A stretch of DNA of 33,714 bases, taken from Alphaproteobacteria bacterium (GTDB lineage: Bacteria > Pseudomonadota > Alphaproteobacteria > Rhizobiales > Beijerinckiaceae). Made by a program: the position numbers and the translations under genes. The stretch lies in assembly GCA_021325385.1 (NCBI GenBank), contig JAJPHH010000204.1, positions 1-33,714 on the forward strand, given 5' to 3'. This document shows positions 1 to 9,134 of this stretch, in pieces (position 1 is the stretch's first letter; the number at the start of each line of letters is the position of its first letter). The notes under the pieces are model-generated. The model saw only the letters and a program-made list of their open reading frames with translations, did no database searches and was not told where the DNA came from.

Positions 1-52
1 CGCTTGCGCTCCGCCCCTTCCGGGTGACGGCGACCGCTCGGCGTGGCTATTG

Positions 53-120
53 GCGACCAAGACGTTTTGCTGCCGAAACCGGCCGTTCGGCCGTTTCGGT
101 CAGCAAAGCGTCTTGGTTGC
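53..120. repeat. long inverted repeat, hairpin 1
   Basis: Positions 53-79 are the near-perfect reverse complement of 92-120, with one mismatch in the AAAACG/AAGCG portion, one extra base and one mismatch near the outer end. The centre GGCCGTTCGGCC is itself palindromic. A transcript of either strand would fold into a stem of about 30 bp. A short A-run follows at 121-126. This could be a mobile palindromic (REP/MITE-like) unit or a structured RNA. Confidence 0.75.
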
Positions 121-126
121 AAAAAA

Positions 127-218
127 GCCATCGAGGCGGGCGCGGGTCAAGGCTCGCGAAGCGGAGCGGAGCGACCGGCGAAGCCGGCTTGGCCTTGACG
201 CGCGCCCGCCTCGATGGC
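127..218. repeat. long inverted repeat, hairpin 2
   Basis: Positions 127-153 pair with 192-218: 26 of 27 bases are complementary. The 38-base loop contains its own small stem (ACCGGCGAAGCCGGCT). It lies directly beside hairpin 1, and the two are unrelated in sequence, so the region is a tandem of two different large palindromes. Confidence 0.75.
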
Positions 219-307
219 GGCGCGGTGTTTGGGATTTGCGTCTTTGAGCGCGCTCGTTTCTGAGTGTCGCTAGTCAGAAGCCCGCGAATATTCCCCGGAC
301 AGCCCTG

Positions 308-381
308 CGCGAAAGCGGGAATCCAGCACGGCTCTGTCCTATGCCTGCGCCTGCCCGGATTCCCGCTTCCGCGGGAATGAC
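308..381. repeat. dispersed palindromic repeat
   Basis: The arm 308-324 (GAAAGCGGGAATCC core) pairs with 357-374, and the right arm holds a smaller palindrome, ATTCCCGCTTCCGCGGGAAT. Its translation gives the peptides NSRGSGNP-like and WIPAF-like, which is the signature of a common intergenic repeat in many proteobacterial genomes. It lies 7 bases beyond the stop codon of the solute-binding protein gene. Confidence 0.7.
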
Positions 382-387
382 AAGCGT

Positions 388-1227
388 TCAATAGAACCCG
401 ACCGGAAAATACTTCAAATAGAGCTCGGCATAGACGCCGCGCGCAGCGAGCCGGGCCAGCGCCCAATCGATGGCGTGGCGCAGATCGGCGTCCTCTTTGC
501 GCAGGGCGATGCCGACGCCCTCGCCGAAATATTTGCTTTCGAGGTAAGGCCCGCCCTTGAACGCGCAACAATCGGCCGAGGCCGAGCCGCCGAGCCAGAC
601 CGCCCAAGAGAGTCCGTCGCCGAACGCCGCGTCGATCTGTCCCGAGCGCAGCGCTTCGCGAAGCGCAGCGACGTCGGGAAAAGTCTTCTCGACGATCTTC
701 GGAAAGAACGCATCGAGATAGGCCTTGTGCGCCGATCCTTCGATGACGCCGACGGCCTTGCCGATCAAAGTCGTCGGCGTCGCGTCGGCCAGTTTCGAAT
801 CTTTGCGGACGATGAAGCGCGCCGGCGATTTGTAATAAGGCTTGGTGAAATCGACATTGGCGCGCACGGCCGGCGTCGCCGCCAGCGAAGCGGCGACCGC
901 GTCGCCCTTGCCGGCGAGGAGCGAATCGACCAACGTATCCCATCGCCGCGCCTGGATCGTGCACGCCACTTGCAACTCGGCGCAGACGGCGCGGGCCATG
1001 TCGACATTGAACCCGGCGAGCGCGCCGTCCGGCAAGGCGAAGTCGAGCGGCGGGTAGTCGTCGTCGGTCAGGAAGCGTACGGCGCGAACGCCGACCAGTT
1101 CCGGCCGCTCGATCTGCGCGTCAGGGTCCCAGAATGAAGGGATCGACACCGAGGGCGGCGGCGACGGCTCCGCGGCGACGGCGAAGGAAACGAGAACTGC
1201 CGTAAGGGCAGGCAAAAATATTTTCAA
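388..1227 (-). CDS. periplasmic solute-binding protein, family 3
   Basis: This is a periplasmic binding protein of the ABC-transporter solute-binding family 3 (amino-acid type), predicted at 279 aa. It begins with a signal peptide (about residues 1-19, MKIFLPALTAVLVSFAVAAE). The fold markers are LTDDDYPPLDF near 53-63, GFNVDMARAVC near 72-82 and the typical FTKPYY at 127-132. The frame runs open much further upstream, but I chose the TTG at 1227. It is preceded by GAGGA at normal spacing and begins the signal peptide, and a good promoter at 1273-1302 would overlap the ATG at 1302. No permease or ATPase gene is adjacent, so the transporter partner and ligand are unknown. Family assignment is firm; substrate is not. 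Confidence 0.85.
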   Translation of the reverse strand: MKIFLPALTAVLVSFAVAAEPSPPPSVSIPSFWDPDAQIERPELVGVRAVRFLTDDDYPPLDFALPDGALAGFNVDMARAVCAELQVACTIQARRWDTLVDSLLAGKGDAVAASLAATPAVRANVDFTKPYYKSPARFIVRKDSKLADATPTTLIGKAVGVIEGSAHKAYLDAFFPKIVEKTFPDVAALREALRSGQIDAAFGDGLSWAVWLGGSASADCCAFKGGPYLESKYFGEGVGIALRKEDADLRHAIDWALARLAARGVYAELYLKYFPVGFY

Positions 1228-1272
1228 AGTCGCCGATCCTCGACTATCGACTCCCGCGCGGAGCTGAGCTTC

Positions 1273-1302
1273 ACTATAGAAAGGACGGTTTGGGGGCGTC
1301 AT
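1273..1302 (-). promoter_or_regulatory. candidate sigma70 promoter of the binding-protein gene
   Basis: On the minus strand TATAGT (1278-1273) is a five-of-six match to the -10 consensus. An ATGACG (1302-1297) lies 18 bases upstream as a weaker -35. Transcription would start near 1266, about 40 bases before the TTG start at 1227. The element overlaps an alternative ATG at 1302, which argues against that start. Confidence 0.45.
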
Positions 1303-1392
1303 CGTCTTTTTTGCCGACAGCTCGGGACGCGCGGCGGCGCGGCCCGCGGGACCGGTTGCGCTCGCTCCGTCGCCAGTTGAGGCCCGCGCGCC

Positions 1393-3360
1393 ATGCAGCA
1401 GCTCGCCGCAATGAGAGGGACGTCCGCGCGCGCATGGTCGGCGAGCGCTTTGAGCGGCCCTCGTCCTCTGGAGCTCTCGACGAAGATTCCGCGGGAAATC
1501 GCGTTCCTCGCCGCTTACGGCGTCGCGCCCGGCGTATTGTCGCTCGCCGCGCGCAAAGCCGCTCAATGCCGCGCTTGGGCGGACCAGGCCCTGCTCAACG
1601 AGGGCTTGATCCAGGACGAAGACTTCTATCGCTTTCTCGCCGATCATGCGCGAGCGCCGCTTTATTCCAGCGAAATCGCAGTGGCCGAAAACGTCGATCC
1701 GAACGACGCTCTTGGGAGCGGAAGGGCGGCGCTCGCGCCGAACGAAGCGGGCTTGCGCTATGTCGTCGCGCCGCGGGGCGAGGCGGTGAGCGTGTTGGCG
1801 CGCGCGGCGGAGGCGGGCGCCAGGCTGGAAGGGGCGGCGATCGCGTCGCCGCGCCAATTCCGAGCCGCGGTTCAAGCCGCCGCGGGCGCCCGGATGGCCG
1901 AGACCGGCGCTTTCGCCTTGCAGGCGCAGGACGCGGCGCTTTCCGCACATGTTCGGCTGACGGCCGGTCAGGGTCTTGCGGCGATCTGCGCTGCGGGGAT
2001 CATCGTCGCTCTGTCGACGATCGATACGACGCTTGTGACGACGATCGGTTCGATGGCGCTCGGAGCGACTTTCGGCTCTTCGATCGTGTTGCGCCTATGG
2101 GCGACGGCGATGAGCCGGCCTGCTTCGCGTGAACGGCCCCTCGCCGACCGGGACTTGCCGATCTATTCAATCGTCGTCGCGCTTCATCGCGAAGCCAATA
2201 TGGCGGATCAGCTCATCGCCGCTCTCGACGCAATCGATTATCCGCGCGCGAAATTGGACGTGACGATCGTCCTCGAGCAGGGCGATGAAGCGACGCTCCG
2301 CGCGCTCGAGCGCCTTCAATTGCCGGCGCGTTACAATGTCGTCGTCGCGCCGGCTGGCGAACCGCGAACCAAGCCGCGCGCGCTCAACATCGCATTGCCT
2401 TCGGTGCGCGGCCGCTATGTCGTGGTTTATGACGCGGAAGACAAGCCGGAGCGCGATCAGCTCCGGCGCGCCGCGGCTCGATTCGACGCGGAGCCCGACA
2501 TCGGCTGTTTGCAGGCGCGCCTTGCTATCGAAGACCCGGGCGAATCTTTGCTCACCGCTTTGTTCGCAATCGAGTATTCGGCCTTGTTCGGCGTGATCAA
2601 TCCTGGCCTTGCGGCGTTGCGGGCGCCGATTGCGCTGGGCGGATCCTCGAACCATTTCCAGACGGACGTCTTGCGGCGCGTCGGCGGGTGGGACGCGTGG
2701 AACGTCACCGAAGACGCCGATCTCGGCCTGCGCCTCGCCCGATTCGGCGTCCGCGTCGCGGCGCTCGACTCGGATACGCATGAAGAGGCGCCGGCGAGGC
2801 TTGCACAGTGGCTGGCGCAGCGCCGGCGCTGGCATAAGGGCTGGCTGCAAACCGCCCTCGTCCATTCGCGCGATCCGGCGAAGGTCGCGCGCGAAGTCGG
2901 CCCGTTGCGGGCATGGAGCGCCGCCTCGCTCATGGCGGGCGCGATTGTCGGGGCGATGTTCGGGCCGTTTTTCACGGCTCACGCGCTGTGGCGCTGCCTG
3001 TCCGGCGATTTGTTCGCTTCGCGCGCGCCAATTCCATGGACTTTGAGCGCGATGACAGTCGCCATTCTGGCCGCCGGCCTCATCTCCATCCTGGCGCCGG
3101 CGATTGTGGGATTGCGGCGGCGCGGACTCCTTCGCCTCGTTTGGGCGACGCCGCTTTTGCCGCTCTATTATTGTCTGATCAGCCTCGCCGCTTGGCTCGC
3201 CCTCTACGATCTCATTCGGCGGCCCTTCCATTGGTTCAAGACCGAGCATGGCGCGAGGCGCGCGCCCGCGCCCGCGGCGGCCTGGTCGTTGCGGCGCTTG
3301 GCGATTGACATCGGGCGTCGCCTCCCTACTGTGCCCGCCTCTTTCATCCGCCCCACTTGA
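1393..3360 (+). CDS. membrane GT2 glycosyltransferase with MshEN-like N-terminus
   Basis: This is a processive-type family 2 glycosyltransferase of 655 aa in the inner membrane. The catalytic domain spans about 255-490. It carries the DxD-like DAED (347-350), the TEDAD acceptor/base motif (439-443) and QRRRW (476-480), the signature of cellulose/hyaluronan-synthase-like enzymes. Membrane segments lie near 193-235, 508-530, 548-573 and 583-605. Residues about 60-170 resemble the MshEN/GSPII_E N-terminal domain ([20 protein letters not shown]), as in NfrB-type proteins where this module is regulatory. The leading Arg of the c-di-GMP-binding MshEN motif is not apparent. GAGG at 1379-1382 supports the ATG at 1393. 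lysK follows after 19 bases. The product sugar is unknown. Confidence 0.85.
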   Translation: MQQLAAMRGTSARAWSASALSGPRPLELSTKIPREIAFLAAYGVAPGVLSLAARKAAQCRAWADQALLNEGLIQDEDFYRFLADHARAPLYSSEIAVAENVDPNDALGSGRAALAPNEAGLRYVVAPRGEAVSVLARAAEAGARLEGAAIASPRQFRAAVQAAAGARMAETGAFALQAQDAALSAHVRLTAGQGLAAICAAGIIVALSTIDTTLVTTIGSMALGATFGSSIVLRLWATAMSRPASRERPLADRDLPIYSIVVALHREANMADQLIAALDAIDYPRAKLDVTIVLEQGDEATLRALERLQLPARYNVVVAPAGEPRTKPRALNIALPSVRGRYVVVYDAEDKPERDQLRRAAARFDAEPDIGCLQARLAIEDPGESLLTALFAIEYSALFGVINPGLAALRAPIALGGSSNHFQTDVLRRVGGWDAWNVTEDADLGLRLARFGVRVAALDSDTHEEAPARLAQWLAQRRRWHKGWLQTALVHSRDPAKVAREVGPLRAWSAASLMAGAIVGAMFGPFFTAHALWRCLSGDLFASRAPIPWTLSAMTVAILAAGLISILAPAIVGLRRRGLLRLVWATPLLPLYYCLISLAAWLALYDLIRRPFHWFKTEHGARRAPAPAAAWSLRRLAIDIGRRLPTVPASFIRPT

Positions 3361-3379
3361 CTTTGATAAGAAGGTTAAG

Positions 3380-5050
3380 ATGCCGTCCGCCGCTCTCATC
3401 GACGCCGCGCGGGCCTCGAAGGCCTGGCCGTTCGAGGAAGCGCGCAAGCTCATCCGCCGCATCGAAAGGACCGGCCAAAGCGAAGTCCTATTCGAGACCG
3501 GCTACGGCCCTTCCGGGTTGCCGCATATCGGCACTTTCGGCGAGGTCGCCCGCACGACGATGGTGCGCCACGCCTTCCGCGTTCTGACCGAAGACAAGGT
3601 CAAGACCCGGCTGATCGCCTTTTCCGACGACATGGACGGGCTGCGCAAGGTGCCGGACAATATTCCGAACCAGGACATGGTCCGCGCCCATCTCGGCAAG
3701 CCGCTGACGCAAATCCCCGATCCGTTCGGCGAGTACGAAAGTTTCGCGGCTCATAACAACGCTCGCCTGCAGAAGTTTCTCGACGCGTTCGGCTTCGACT
3801 ACGAATTCGCCTCCGCGACCGCCTATTACAAGTCAGGCCGCTTCGATCAGATTCTGCTGCGCGCGCTTGAACGATTCGAGGCGATCCAGCAGATCATGCT
3901 GCCCTCCCTGCGCGAGGAGCGCGCGGCGACCTATTCGCCGTTCCTGCCGATCCATCCCGAGTCGGGCGTCGTGATGCAAGTGCCGATCGACGTCATCAAT
4001 CAGAAAGCGGGGACGATCGCATGGCGCGATCCGCAGACGGACCGCTCCTATGAGACGCCGGTGACCGGCGGCCATTGCAAGTTGCAATGGAAGCCGGACT
4101 GGGCGATGCGCTGGGTCGCGCTCGGCGTCGACTACGAAATGGCCGGCAAGGATCTGATCGATTCGGTGCGTCTATCCTCGCAGATTGCTCGCGCGCTCGA
4201 CGGGACGCCGCCGGAAGGCTTCAATTACGAACTCTTCCTCGACGAGCGCGGCCAGAAGATTTCCAAGTCGAAAGGCAACGGCCTGTCGATCGAGGAATGG
4301 CTCACCTACGCCAGTCCGGAGAGCCTGGCCTTGTTCATGTACCAGAAGCCGAGCGCGGCCAAACGGCTTTATTTCGACGTGATCCCGCGCACGGTCGACG
4401 AATATCTGTCCTTCCTAGACGCCTATCCGCGCCAGGAGATCAAGGAGCGGCTCGGCAATCCGGTCTGGCACGTCCATTCCGGCGAGCCGCCGGCGCCCGA
4501 ACGGCTGGCGCATGGCGCGAGCGGCGAGACGGCGGTCTCGTTCGGCATGCTGCTCAATCTCGCCGCGGTCGCCAACAGCGACAGTCCGGCGGTGCTGTGG
4601 GGCTTTCTGCGCCGCTATGCGCCGTCGGTCTCGCCGGAGACGCATCCGCGGCTCGACAAGCTGGTTCATTACGCCGTGGCTTACTTTCGCGACTTCGTCG
4701 CGCCGAAGAAGCGTTACCGCCTGCCCGACATTGTCGAAGAAGCGGCGCTCGAAGCGCTTTCCGCCAAGCTCGCCGAATTGCCGGCTGACGCCGACGCCGA
4801 GACGATCCAGGCCGCGCTCTACGACGTCGCCCGGCCGATTCCGCGTTATCAGGATTTCAACGCCAAGGGCGCGACGCCCGAGCGGCCCGGCGTCTCGAAC
4901 GATTGGTTCAACATGCTGTACCAAGTGCTGCTCGGCGAGCAGCGCGGGCCGCGCTTCGGTTCGTTCGTCGCCCTCTACGGGATCGAGGAGACGCGCGCGC
5001 TGATCGCCGCGGCGCTGAGCGGCGCGCTGGTGAGAAAGACGACAGAGTAG
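3380..5050 (+). CDS. lysK: lysyl-tRNA synthetase, class I
   Basis: This enzyme charges tRNA-Lys with lysine using ATP. It is the class I form (556 aa) found in archaea and alphaproteobacteria, not the class II LysS of most bacteria. The HIGH-type signature is [13 protein letters not shown] (HIGT at residues 49-52) and the KMSKS-type loop is KISKSKGNG (293-301). The Rossmann catalytic core is followed by an alpha-helical anticodon-binding region to about residue 550. The ATG at 3380 is preceded by AAGG and begins at the family's usual N-terminus; the open frame upstream of it runs over the glycosyltransferase end and is not coding. It probably shares a transcript with the glycosyltransferase 19 bases upstream. 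Confidence 0.95.
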   Translation: MPSAALIDAARASKAWPFEEARKLIRRIERTGQSEVLFETGYGPSGLPHIGTFGEVARTTMVRHAFRVLTEDKVKTRLIAFSDDMDGLRKVPDNIPNQDMVRAHLGKPLTQIPDPFGEYESFAAHNNARLQKFLDAFGFDYEFASATAYYKSGRFDQILLRALERFEAIQQIMLPSLREERAATYSPFLPIHPESGVVMQVPIDVINQKAGTIAWRDPQTDRSYETPVTGGHCKLQWKPDWAMRWVALGVDYEMAGKDLIDSVRLSSQIARALDGTPPEGFNYELFLDERGQKISKSKGNGLSIEEWLTYASPESLALFMYQKPSAAKRLYFDVIPRTVDEYLSFLDAYPRQEIKERLGNPVWHVHSGEPPAPERLAHGASGETAVSFGMLLNLAAVANSDSPAVLWGFLRRYAPSVSPETHPRLDKLVHYAVAYFRDFVAPKKRYRLPDIVEEAALEALSAKLAELPADADAETIQAALYDVARPIPRYQDFNAKGATPERPGVSNDWFNMLYQVLLGEQRGPRFGSFVALYGIEETRALIAAALSGALVRKTTE

Positions 5051-5070
5051 CGGCGGACCTTTCAAGCCGC

Positions 5071-5147
5071 CATTGCGAGCGAGGCGATCCATTTCGGGGC
5101 TGAGGTCGACGAATGGATTTGCGTCGTCCCTCGCTCCTGTCAATGAC
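5071..5147. repeat. palindromic intergenic repeat between lysK and folC
   Basis: An imperfect inverted repeat sits between the convergent lysK and folC stop codons. The left arm (5071-5092, CATTGCGAGCGAGGCGATCC) pairs with the right arm (5113-5147), which has small insertions. The CATTGCGAGCGA...CAATGACG ends are those of a widespread dispersed repeat in alphaproteobacteria. It may act as a bidirectional transcript end, though there is no T-tract. Confidence 0.6.
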
Positions 5148-5167
5148 GAACCTGTTTCAGGGCGCGC

Positions 5168-6472
5168 CTATTCCAGCGCCGTCCCGTTCGCTTCCAGCAC
5201 GGCGCCGGCCAGATAGAGCGAACCGGCGATCAGCACGCGCGGCGGCGTCGGCCAGGTCCGGGCCGACAGAAACCGCAAGCCGGCCTCGACGCTGGGCAAC
5301 GCAGCCGCCTGGACGCCGACATCCGCCGCGATCTTGGCGACCTCCTCGGCGCTGCGGCCGGCATGCTCGCCGGCGATCGGCACGGCCAGAAGCTCTTGAG
5401 CCAGTCCTTTGAAATGGCGGAGGAAACCGGCAGTGTCCTTGGTCGCGAGCGTGCCGCAGATGATGACCAGCGGCCGCGGCGACTGCTCTTCGAAATCGGC
5501 CATCGCCGCCGCAAGCACGCGGCCGCCGCCTTCGTTGTGGCCGCCGTCGAGCCAAAGCTCGGCGCGGGGCGGCGCAAGCTCGACCAGAGCGCCGCCGCGC
5601 AGGCGCTGCAGCCGGGCCGGCCATTCGGCTTCGAGCAGCCCTCGCTCCAGCGCGCTGAGGCTCAAGCGAGGCTCGATCGCGCGGAGCGCCGCAAGAGCGT
5701 TCGCTGCGTTGCCATGCTGATGCCGACCAGGCAGGCGCGGCGGCGGCAGATCGACCAAGCCGAATTCGTCCTCGAAGACGAGGCGCCCATTCTCCTCGCG
5801 CAGAGAAAAATCGCGGCCGTTGACGATGAGCGGCGCGCCGACCTTCCGCGCCTCGTCCTCGATCACGGCGAGGGCGCGCGGGTTCTGCTCGGCGATTATC
5901 GCCGGCGCGCTGCGTTTCAATATGCCGGCCTTCTCGTAAGCGATCTTCTCGATCGTCTGCCCAAGGAACTCGACGTGGTCGATCGAGATCGACGCAATCA
6001 CCGAAGCGGCCGGGCTCTCGACCACGTTCGTCGCGTCGTACCTCCCGCCGAGTCCGACTTCGAGCAGGAGGTAATCGGCGGGCGACTCGCTGAAGAGAAG
6101 CAGCGCCGCCGCGGTGGTGATCTCGAAAACGGTGATCGGCTGGCCGTCATTCGCGCGCTCGCAGCGATCGAACGCCTCCGCCAGGCGCTCATCGTCGACG
6201 AGTTTGCCCGCGAGCCGGACACGCTCGTTGAAGCGCACAAGGTGAGGCGAAGTATAGACGTGGGCGCGCTTGCCTGCGGCTTCCAGCGCGGCGCGCATGA
6301 AGGCGATCGTCGACCCTTTGCCGTTGGTGCCGGCGACATGGACGACCGGCGGCAGGCGCCTTTGCGGCGCGCCAAGGTCATCGAGCAGACGCTCGATACG
6401 GCCGAGCGAAAGATCGATTTTCTTGGGATGAAGCAGAGCGAAACGCGACAGAATCGCCTGTTGCGAATTCAT
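5168..6472 (-). CDS. folC: dihydrofolate synthase / folylpolyglutamate synthase
   Basis: FolC joins L-glutamate to dihydropteroate and then extends the folate polyglutamate tail, using ATP. The protein is 434 aa, a normal family length. The Mur-ligase-type P-loop is VAGTNGKGST (GTNGKGS at 48-54). It is followed by YTSPHLVRFNERV, which matches the family's 'SPHL' motif, and by EVGLGGRYDATNVV and SISIDHVEFLG in the central domain. The C-terminal ligase domain contains LDGGHNEGGG. It is the last gene of the trpF-trpB-trpA-accD-folC string, 27 bases after accD, with AGGAG upstream of its ATG. Identity is firm. Confidence 0.95.
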   Translation of the reverse strand: MNSQQAILSRFALLHPKKIDLSLGRIERLLDDLGAPQRRLPPVVHVAGTNGKGSTIAFMRAALEAAGKRAHVYTSPHLVRFNERVRLAGKLVDDERLAEAFDRCERANDGQPITVFEITTAAALLLFSESPADYLLLEVGLGGRYDATNVVESPAASVIASISIDHVEFLGQTIEKIAYEKAGILKRSAPAIIAEQNPRALAVIEDEARKVGAPLIVNGRDFSLREENGRLVFEDEFGLVDLPPPRLPGRHQHGNAANALAALRAIEPRLSLSALERGLLEAEWPARLQRLRGGALVELAPPRAELWLDGGHNEGGGRVLAAAMADFEEQSPRPLVIICGTLATKDTAGFLRHFKGLAQELLAVPIAGEHAGRSAEEVAKIAADVGVQAAALPSVEAGLRFLSARTWPTPPRVLIAGSLYLAGAVLEANGTALE

Positions 6473-6499
6473 GTTTAGCCTTCGCTCCTAGGATCGCGT

Positions 6500-7363
6500 T
6501 CAGGCCGCGACCGCCGTGTGTCCCGACATCAGCAGCTTGCAGAGACGGGTCAAAACCGGACGCAGTTGATGGCGCGGCACGACCATGTCGACCATGCCGT
6601 GTTTCTTGAGGTATTCGGCGCGCTGGAACCCTTCCGGCAAGCGCTCGCGGATCGTCTGCTCGATCACGCGCGCGCCGGCAAAGCCGATCACGGCGCCCGG
6701 CTCGGCGATGTGGATGTCGCCGAGCATCGCGTAAGAAGCCGTGACGCCGCCAGTCGTCGGATTGGTCAAGACGACGATGTAAGGGAGCTTGGCGGCGCGC
6801 AGGCGCTGCACCGCCACCGTGGTGCGCGGCATCTGCATCAGCGAGAACATGCCTTCCTGCATGCGCGCGCCGCCGGAAGCGGTGAAGATGATGAAAGGCG
6901 TGCGCCGATCGAGCGCCGCCGTCAGGCCGGCGATGATCGCCTCGCCCGCCGCCATGCCGAGCGTGCCGCCCTGGAAGGCGAAGTCCTGCACCGCGACGGT
7001 GACGGTCGAGCCCTCCAGCGCGCCGACGGCGAGGGTGATCGCGTCGGCCGAGCCGGTCTTGGCGCGATAATCCTTGAGCCTGTCGATATAGCGCTTGACA
7101 TCGCGAAACTTGAGCGGGTCCGCGGGGACTTCCGGCGTCGGCAGCTCCTCGTAATGGCCATCGTCGAACAGGTTGGCGAGCCGCGCCTTGGTCGGAATCG
7201 CCATGTGATAGCCGGAGCCCGGCACGACGAACAGATTGGCCTCGAGATCCTTGTGAAAGACGAGTTGACCGCTCTCCGGACACTTGACCCAGAGGTTTTC
7301 CGGCGTCTCGCGCCGGAGGAACGAACGGATTTTCGGCGGGACGACGTCCGACATCCAGTTCAT
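6500..7363 (-). CDS. accD: acetyl-CoA carboxylase carboxyltransferase subunit beta
   Basis: AccD is the beta subunit of the carboxyltransferase that, with AccA, moves CO2 from biotin to acetyl-CoA to make malonyl-CoA. The predicted length is 287 aa. I chose the ATG at 7363 over that at 7384 because GGAGGAG lies 9 bases upstream and related proteins begin MNW. The crotonase-like core shows [15 protein letters not shown] and [17 protein letters not shown]. The N-terminal zinc ribbon is degenerate: of the four cysteines expected, only Cys28 remains (KCPESG at 27-32, then VVPGSGYH). From memory this loss is usual in rhizobial AccD. It lies between trpA and folC and is probably co-transcribed with both. 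Confidence 0.93.
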   Translation of the reverse strand: MNWMSDVVPPKIRSFLRRETPENLWVKCPESGQLVFHKDLEANLFVVPGSGYHMAIPTKARLANLFDDGHYEELPTPEVPADPLKFRDVKRYIDRLKDYRAKTGSADAITLAVGALEGSTVTVAVQDFAFQGGTLGMAAGEAIIAGLTAALDRRTPFIIFTASGGARMQEGMFSLMQMPRTTVAVQRLRAAKLPYIVVLTNPTTGGVTASYAMLGDIHIAEPGAVIGFAGARVIEQTIRERLPEGFQRAEYLKKHGMVDMVVPRHQLRPVLTRLCKLLMSGHTAVAA

Positions 7364-7387
7364 GAAACGCTGCTCCTCCGCCATGTC

Positions 7388-8224
7388 TCAGGCCACCGCC
7401 GCCGAGGCCGCGCCGCGCACGCCTTCGGCCAATTCCTTGACCAGCGCGGTCACCGCGCCGATTGTCCGGGGAGTCGCCCGGCCATTGTCGAGCGAGGTCC
7501 TGACCGCCTCGACCAGCGCCGAGCCGACCGCCACGCCGTCGGCTCTGGCGGCGATCATCGCGGCGCTCGCGGCGTTCTTGACGCCGAAGCCCACCGCCAC
7601 CGGCAAATGGCTATGCCGCTTCAGGCGCGCAACCGCCGCGCCGACCTTTTCCGCGTCCGGCGCCGCCGCCCCGGTAATTCCCGTGATCGAGACGTAATAG
7701 ATGAATCCGGACATATTGGCGAGCACCGCCGGCAGGCGCTTCTCGTCTGTCGTCGGCGTCGCCAGGCGGATGAAATTGAGGCCGGCCTTGAGCGCCGGCA
7801 GGCACAATTCCTCGTCCTCCTCCGGCGGCAGATCGACGACGATCAGCCCGTCCACGCCCGCCGCCTTGGCGTCGCGCAAAAAGGCTTCGACGCCATAGAC
7901 ATAGATCGGGTTGTAATAGCCCATCAGGACGATGGGCGTTTCCGCATCGGTCCTGCGAAACTCGGCGACCATGCCGAGCGTCTTGCGCATGGTCTGACCG
8001 CCGCGAAGGGCGCGGAGGCCTGAGGCCTGGACAGCCGGACCGTCCGCCATCGGATCGGTGAAAGGCATGCCGAGTTCGATCACGTCGGCGCCGGCCCCGG
8101 GCAGAGCTTTAACGATGGCGGTCGAAGTCTCGAGGTCCGGGTCGCCCGCGGTGACGAAGGTCACGAGGGCGGCGCGGCCTTGGGCGCGAAGAGCGGCGAA
8201 ACGGGCGTCGATGCGGGTCGTCAT
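7388..8224 (-). CDS. trpA: tryptophan synthase alpha chain
   Basis: TrpA cleaves indole-3-glycerol phosphate and passes indole to TrpB through the alpha2beta2 complex. The 278-aa TIM barrel carries the two catalytic acids in the signature [14 protein letters not shown]: Glu50 and Asp61. Later family landmarks are [10 protein letters not shown] and the phosphate-binding segment GFGVKNAA. The ATG at 8224 gives a normal N-terminus. It is separated from its usual partner trpB by the vapBC insertion and 154 bases of non-coding DNA, so it may depend on read-through across vapBC or on a local promoter. accD follows at once. Confidence 0.96.
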   Translation of the reverse strand: MTTRIDARFAALRAQGRAALVTFVTAGDPDLETSTAIVKALPGAGADVIELGMPFTDPMADGPAVQASGLRALRGGQTMRKTLGMVAEFRRTDAETPIVLMGYYNPIYVYGVEAFLRDAKAAGVDGLIVVDLPPEEDEELCLPALKAGLNFIRLATPTTDEKRLPAVLANMSGFIYYVSITGITGAAAPDAEKVGAAVARLKRHSHLPVAVGFGVKNAASAAMIAARADGVAVGSALVEAVRTSLDNGRATPRTIGAVTALVKELAEGVRGAASAAVA

Positions 8225-8378
8225 GAAAGCGGGGTAGCACGGGCGGCGAAGAGAGGGAACCGCAGCGAATCAGATGGGCTCATCTGCTTGCGGCCTTCGG
8301 CTTCACGGGATTGCGGCGCGGTCGGCGCCGTTCCGGTCCTGATCGTCGTCGCCTTCGGCGTCAGTATCTCCACTGACG

Positions 8379-8783
8379 TTACGCGGTCGTCCAATCCTCA
8401 ACATTCAGCCCGGCGACTTGCCGAAAGGCGCCGTCATTCGTGACCAAAATCGCGCCCGTCGCCAGGGCATGCGCGGCGATCAGCATGTCCAGAGCGGCGA
8501 GCGATTTTCCCGCGCCTTCCATTTCAGCGCGCAACGCGCCGTAGCGCCCGGCGGCAAAATCGTCCCATGGCAAAACCTCGACGCGCATCAAAAACTCCTC
8601 GATAGCCGCGCGGAGTCTCTGAGCCTTTGGCCGCTTGGCCAGCCCAAAGCGTAGTTCGCCGAGTGTGATGGCCGAGATGCAAAGCGAGCTTATTGGCGCG
8701 GCGATGATGCGCCTCGAAATATCCGGATGTCCTTTGATAAGCCCGCTGACGATATTCGTGTCGAGCATCCGGCGGAGCGTCAT
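8379..8783 (-). CDS. vapC: VapC-type PIN-domain toxin
   Basis: This 134-aa PIN-domain protein is a VapC-family ribonuclease toxin, expected to cut RNA (often initiator tRNA or rRNA) when freed from its antitoxin. The metal-binding acids are all present: Asp8 ([10 protein letters not shown]), Glu43 (ITLGELRFG), Asp99 ([12 protein letters not shown]) and Asp117 (VTNDGAF). The toxin therefore looks intact. Its ATG overlaps the stop codon of the upstream antitoxin gene as ATGA, the standard antitoxin-first coupling. The pair stands inside the trp gene string. Confidence 0.93.
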   Translation of the reverse strand: MTLRRMLDTNIVSGLIKGHPDISRRIIAAPISSLCISAITLGELRFGLAKRPKAQRLRAAIEEFLMRVEVLPWDDFAAGRYGALRAEMEGAGKSLAALDMLIAAHALATGAILVTNDGAFRQVAGLNVEDWTTA

Positions 8784-9055
8784 TCGCTCCAGCCCTCGAA
8801 CGGGTCTTTGCCTTGGTCAGTCTGCGCGCGCTCCTTGGCGTCAAGGAAGTCGGCGGGAGCGGCGCCGCCCTTGTTGATCAGATCGAAAAACGTATCCCAT
8901 CCGCTTGGCTTGCGCGACAGAATGACGTCGCCGGTCGTTTCGTCCCGCCGGATGAAGACCTCGTCGCCCTCGAAGCGAAACGGCGCCGGCAGGCGAACGG
9001 CTTGGCTGCGGCCGTTGCGAAAGAGCTTTGCTGTACGCGGCACATCGATCTCCAT
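8780..9055 (-). CDS. vapB: VapB-type antitoxin
   Basis: This is the antitoxin partner of VapC, a DNA-binding SpoVT-AbrB/VapB protein of 91 aa. The N-terminus [17 protein letters not shown] is the family signature for the swapped-hairpin DNA-binding fold. The C-terminal part (about 45-91) is the expected toxin-neutralising tail, ending in a tryptophan-containing segment. The open frame extends 13 codons upstream, but the ATG at 9055 fits the family and lies just past the candidate operator. No clear Shine-Dalgarno is visible, and the predicted leader is very short. Confidence 0.9.
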   Translation of the reverse strand: MEIDVPRTAKLFRNGRSQAVRLPAPFRFEGDEVFIRRDETTGDVILSRKPSGWDTFFDLINKGGAAPADFLDAKERAQTDQGKDPFEGWSE

Positions 9056-9061
9056 GGCATC

Positions 9062-9100
9062 TATACCACGGTATATATCATCTCGCACGCGCAAAGTAAA
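9062..9100 (-). promoter_or_regulatory. candidate vapBC promoter and operator
   Basis: A palindrome TATACC-AC-GGTATA (9062-9075) ends 7 bases before the vapB start. On the minus strand TATATA (9077-9072) overlaps it as a -10, with TTTACT (9100-9095) exactly 17 bases upstream as a -35. VapB/VapBC complexes are known to repress their own promoters by binding such palindromes, so autoregulation independent of trp is the natural reading. The promoter match is moderate. Confidence 0.5.
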
Positions 9101-9134
9101 CCACTCGGGTCAAGCGCGCGTCGGCGAAATATCC

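Larger units (their letters stand above)
1..387. other. gene-free region with hairpins
   Basis: No convincing gene lies here. Open frames crossing it have no recognisable domain, and their sequence is dictated by inverted repeats. The stretch contains two long hairpins (53-120 and 127-218) and a palindromic dispersed repeat (about 308-381) lying just downstream of the solute-binding protein gene that ends at 388. The last of these could help end that transcript, but it has no T-tract. Confidence 0.7.

Noticed and set aside
1-260. Hairpin region as a CRISPR array
   Set aside because: The repeats are inverted pairs, not regularly spaced direct repeats, and no cas gene is near.
1228-1950. Upstream extension of the solute-binding protein frame (starts up to 1950)
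   Set aside because: It would overlap the glycosyltransferase gene and bury the signal peptide. The TTG at 1227 has a ribosome-binding site, and a promoter lies at 1273-1302.
6518-8023. 501-codon open frame on the plus strand opposite accD and trpA
   Set aside because: Antisense shadow of two certain genes.
8225-8378. Gap between vapC and trpA as a further small gene or terminator
   Set aside because: Only small inverted repeats (CAGATG/CATCTG; GTCAGT/ACTGAC) are seen, with no T-run and no coding signal.
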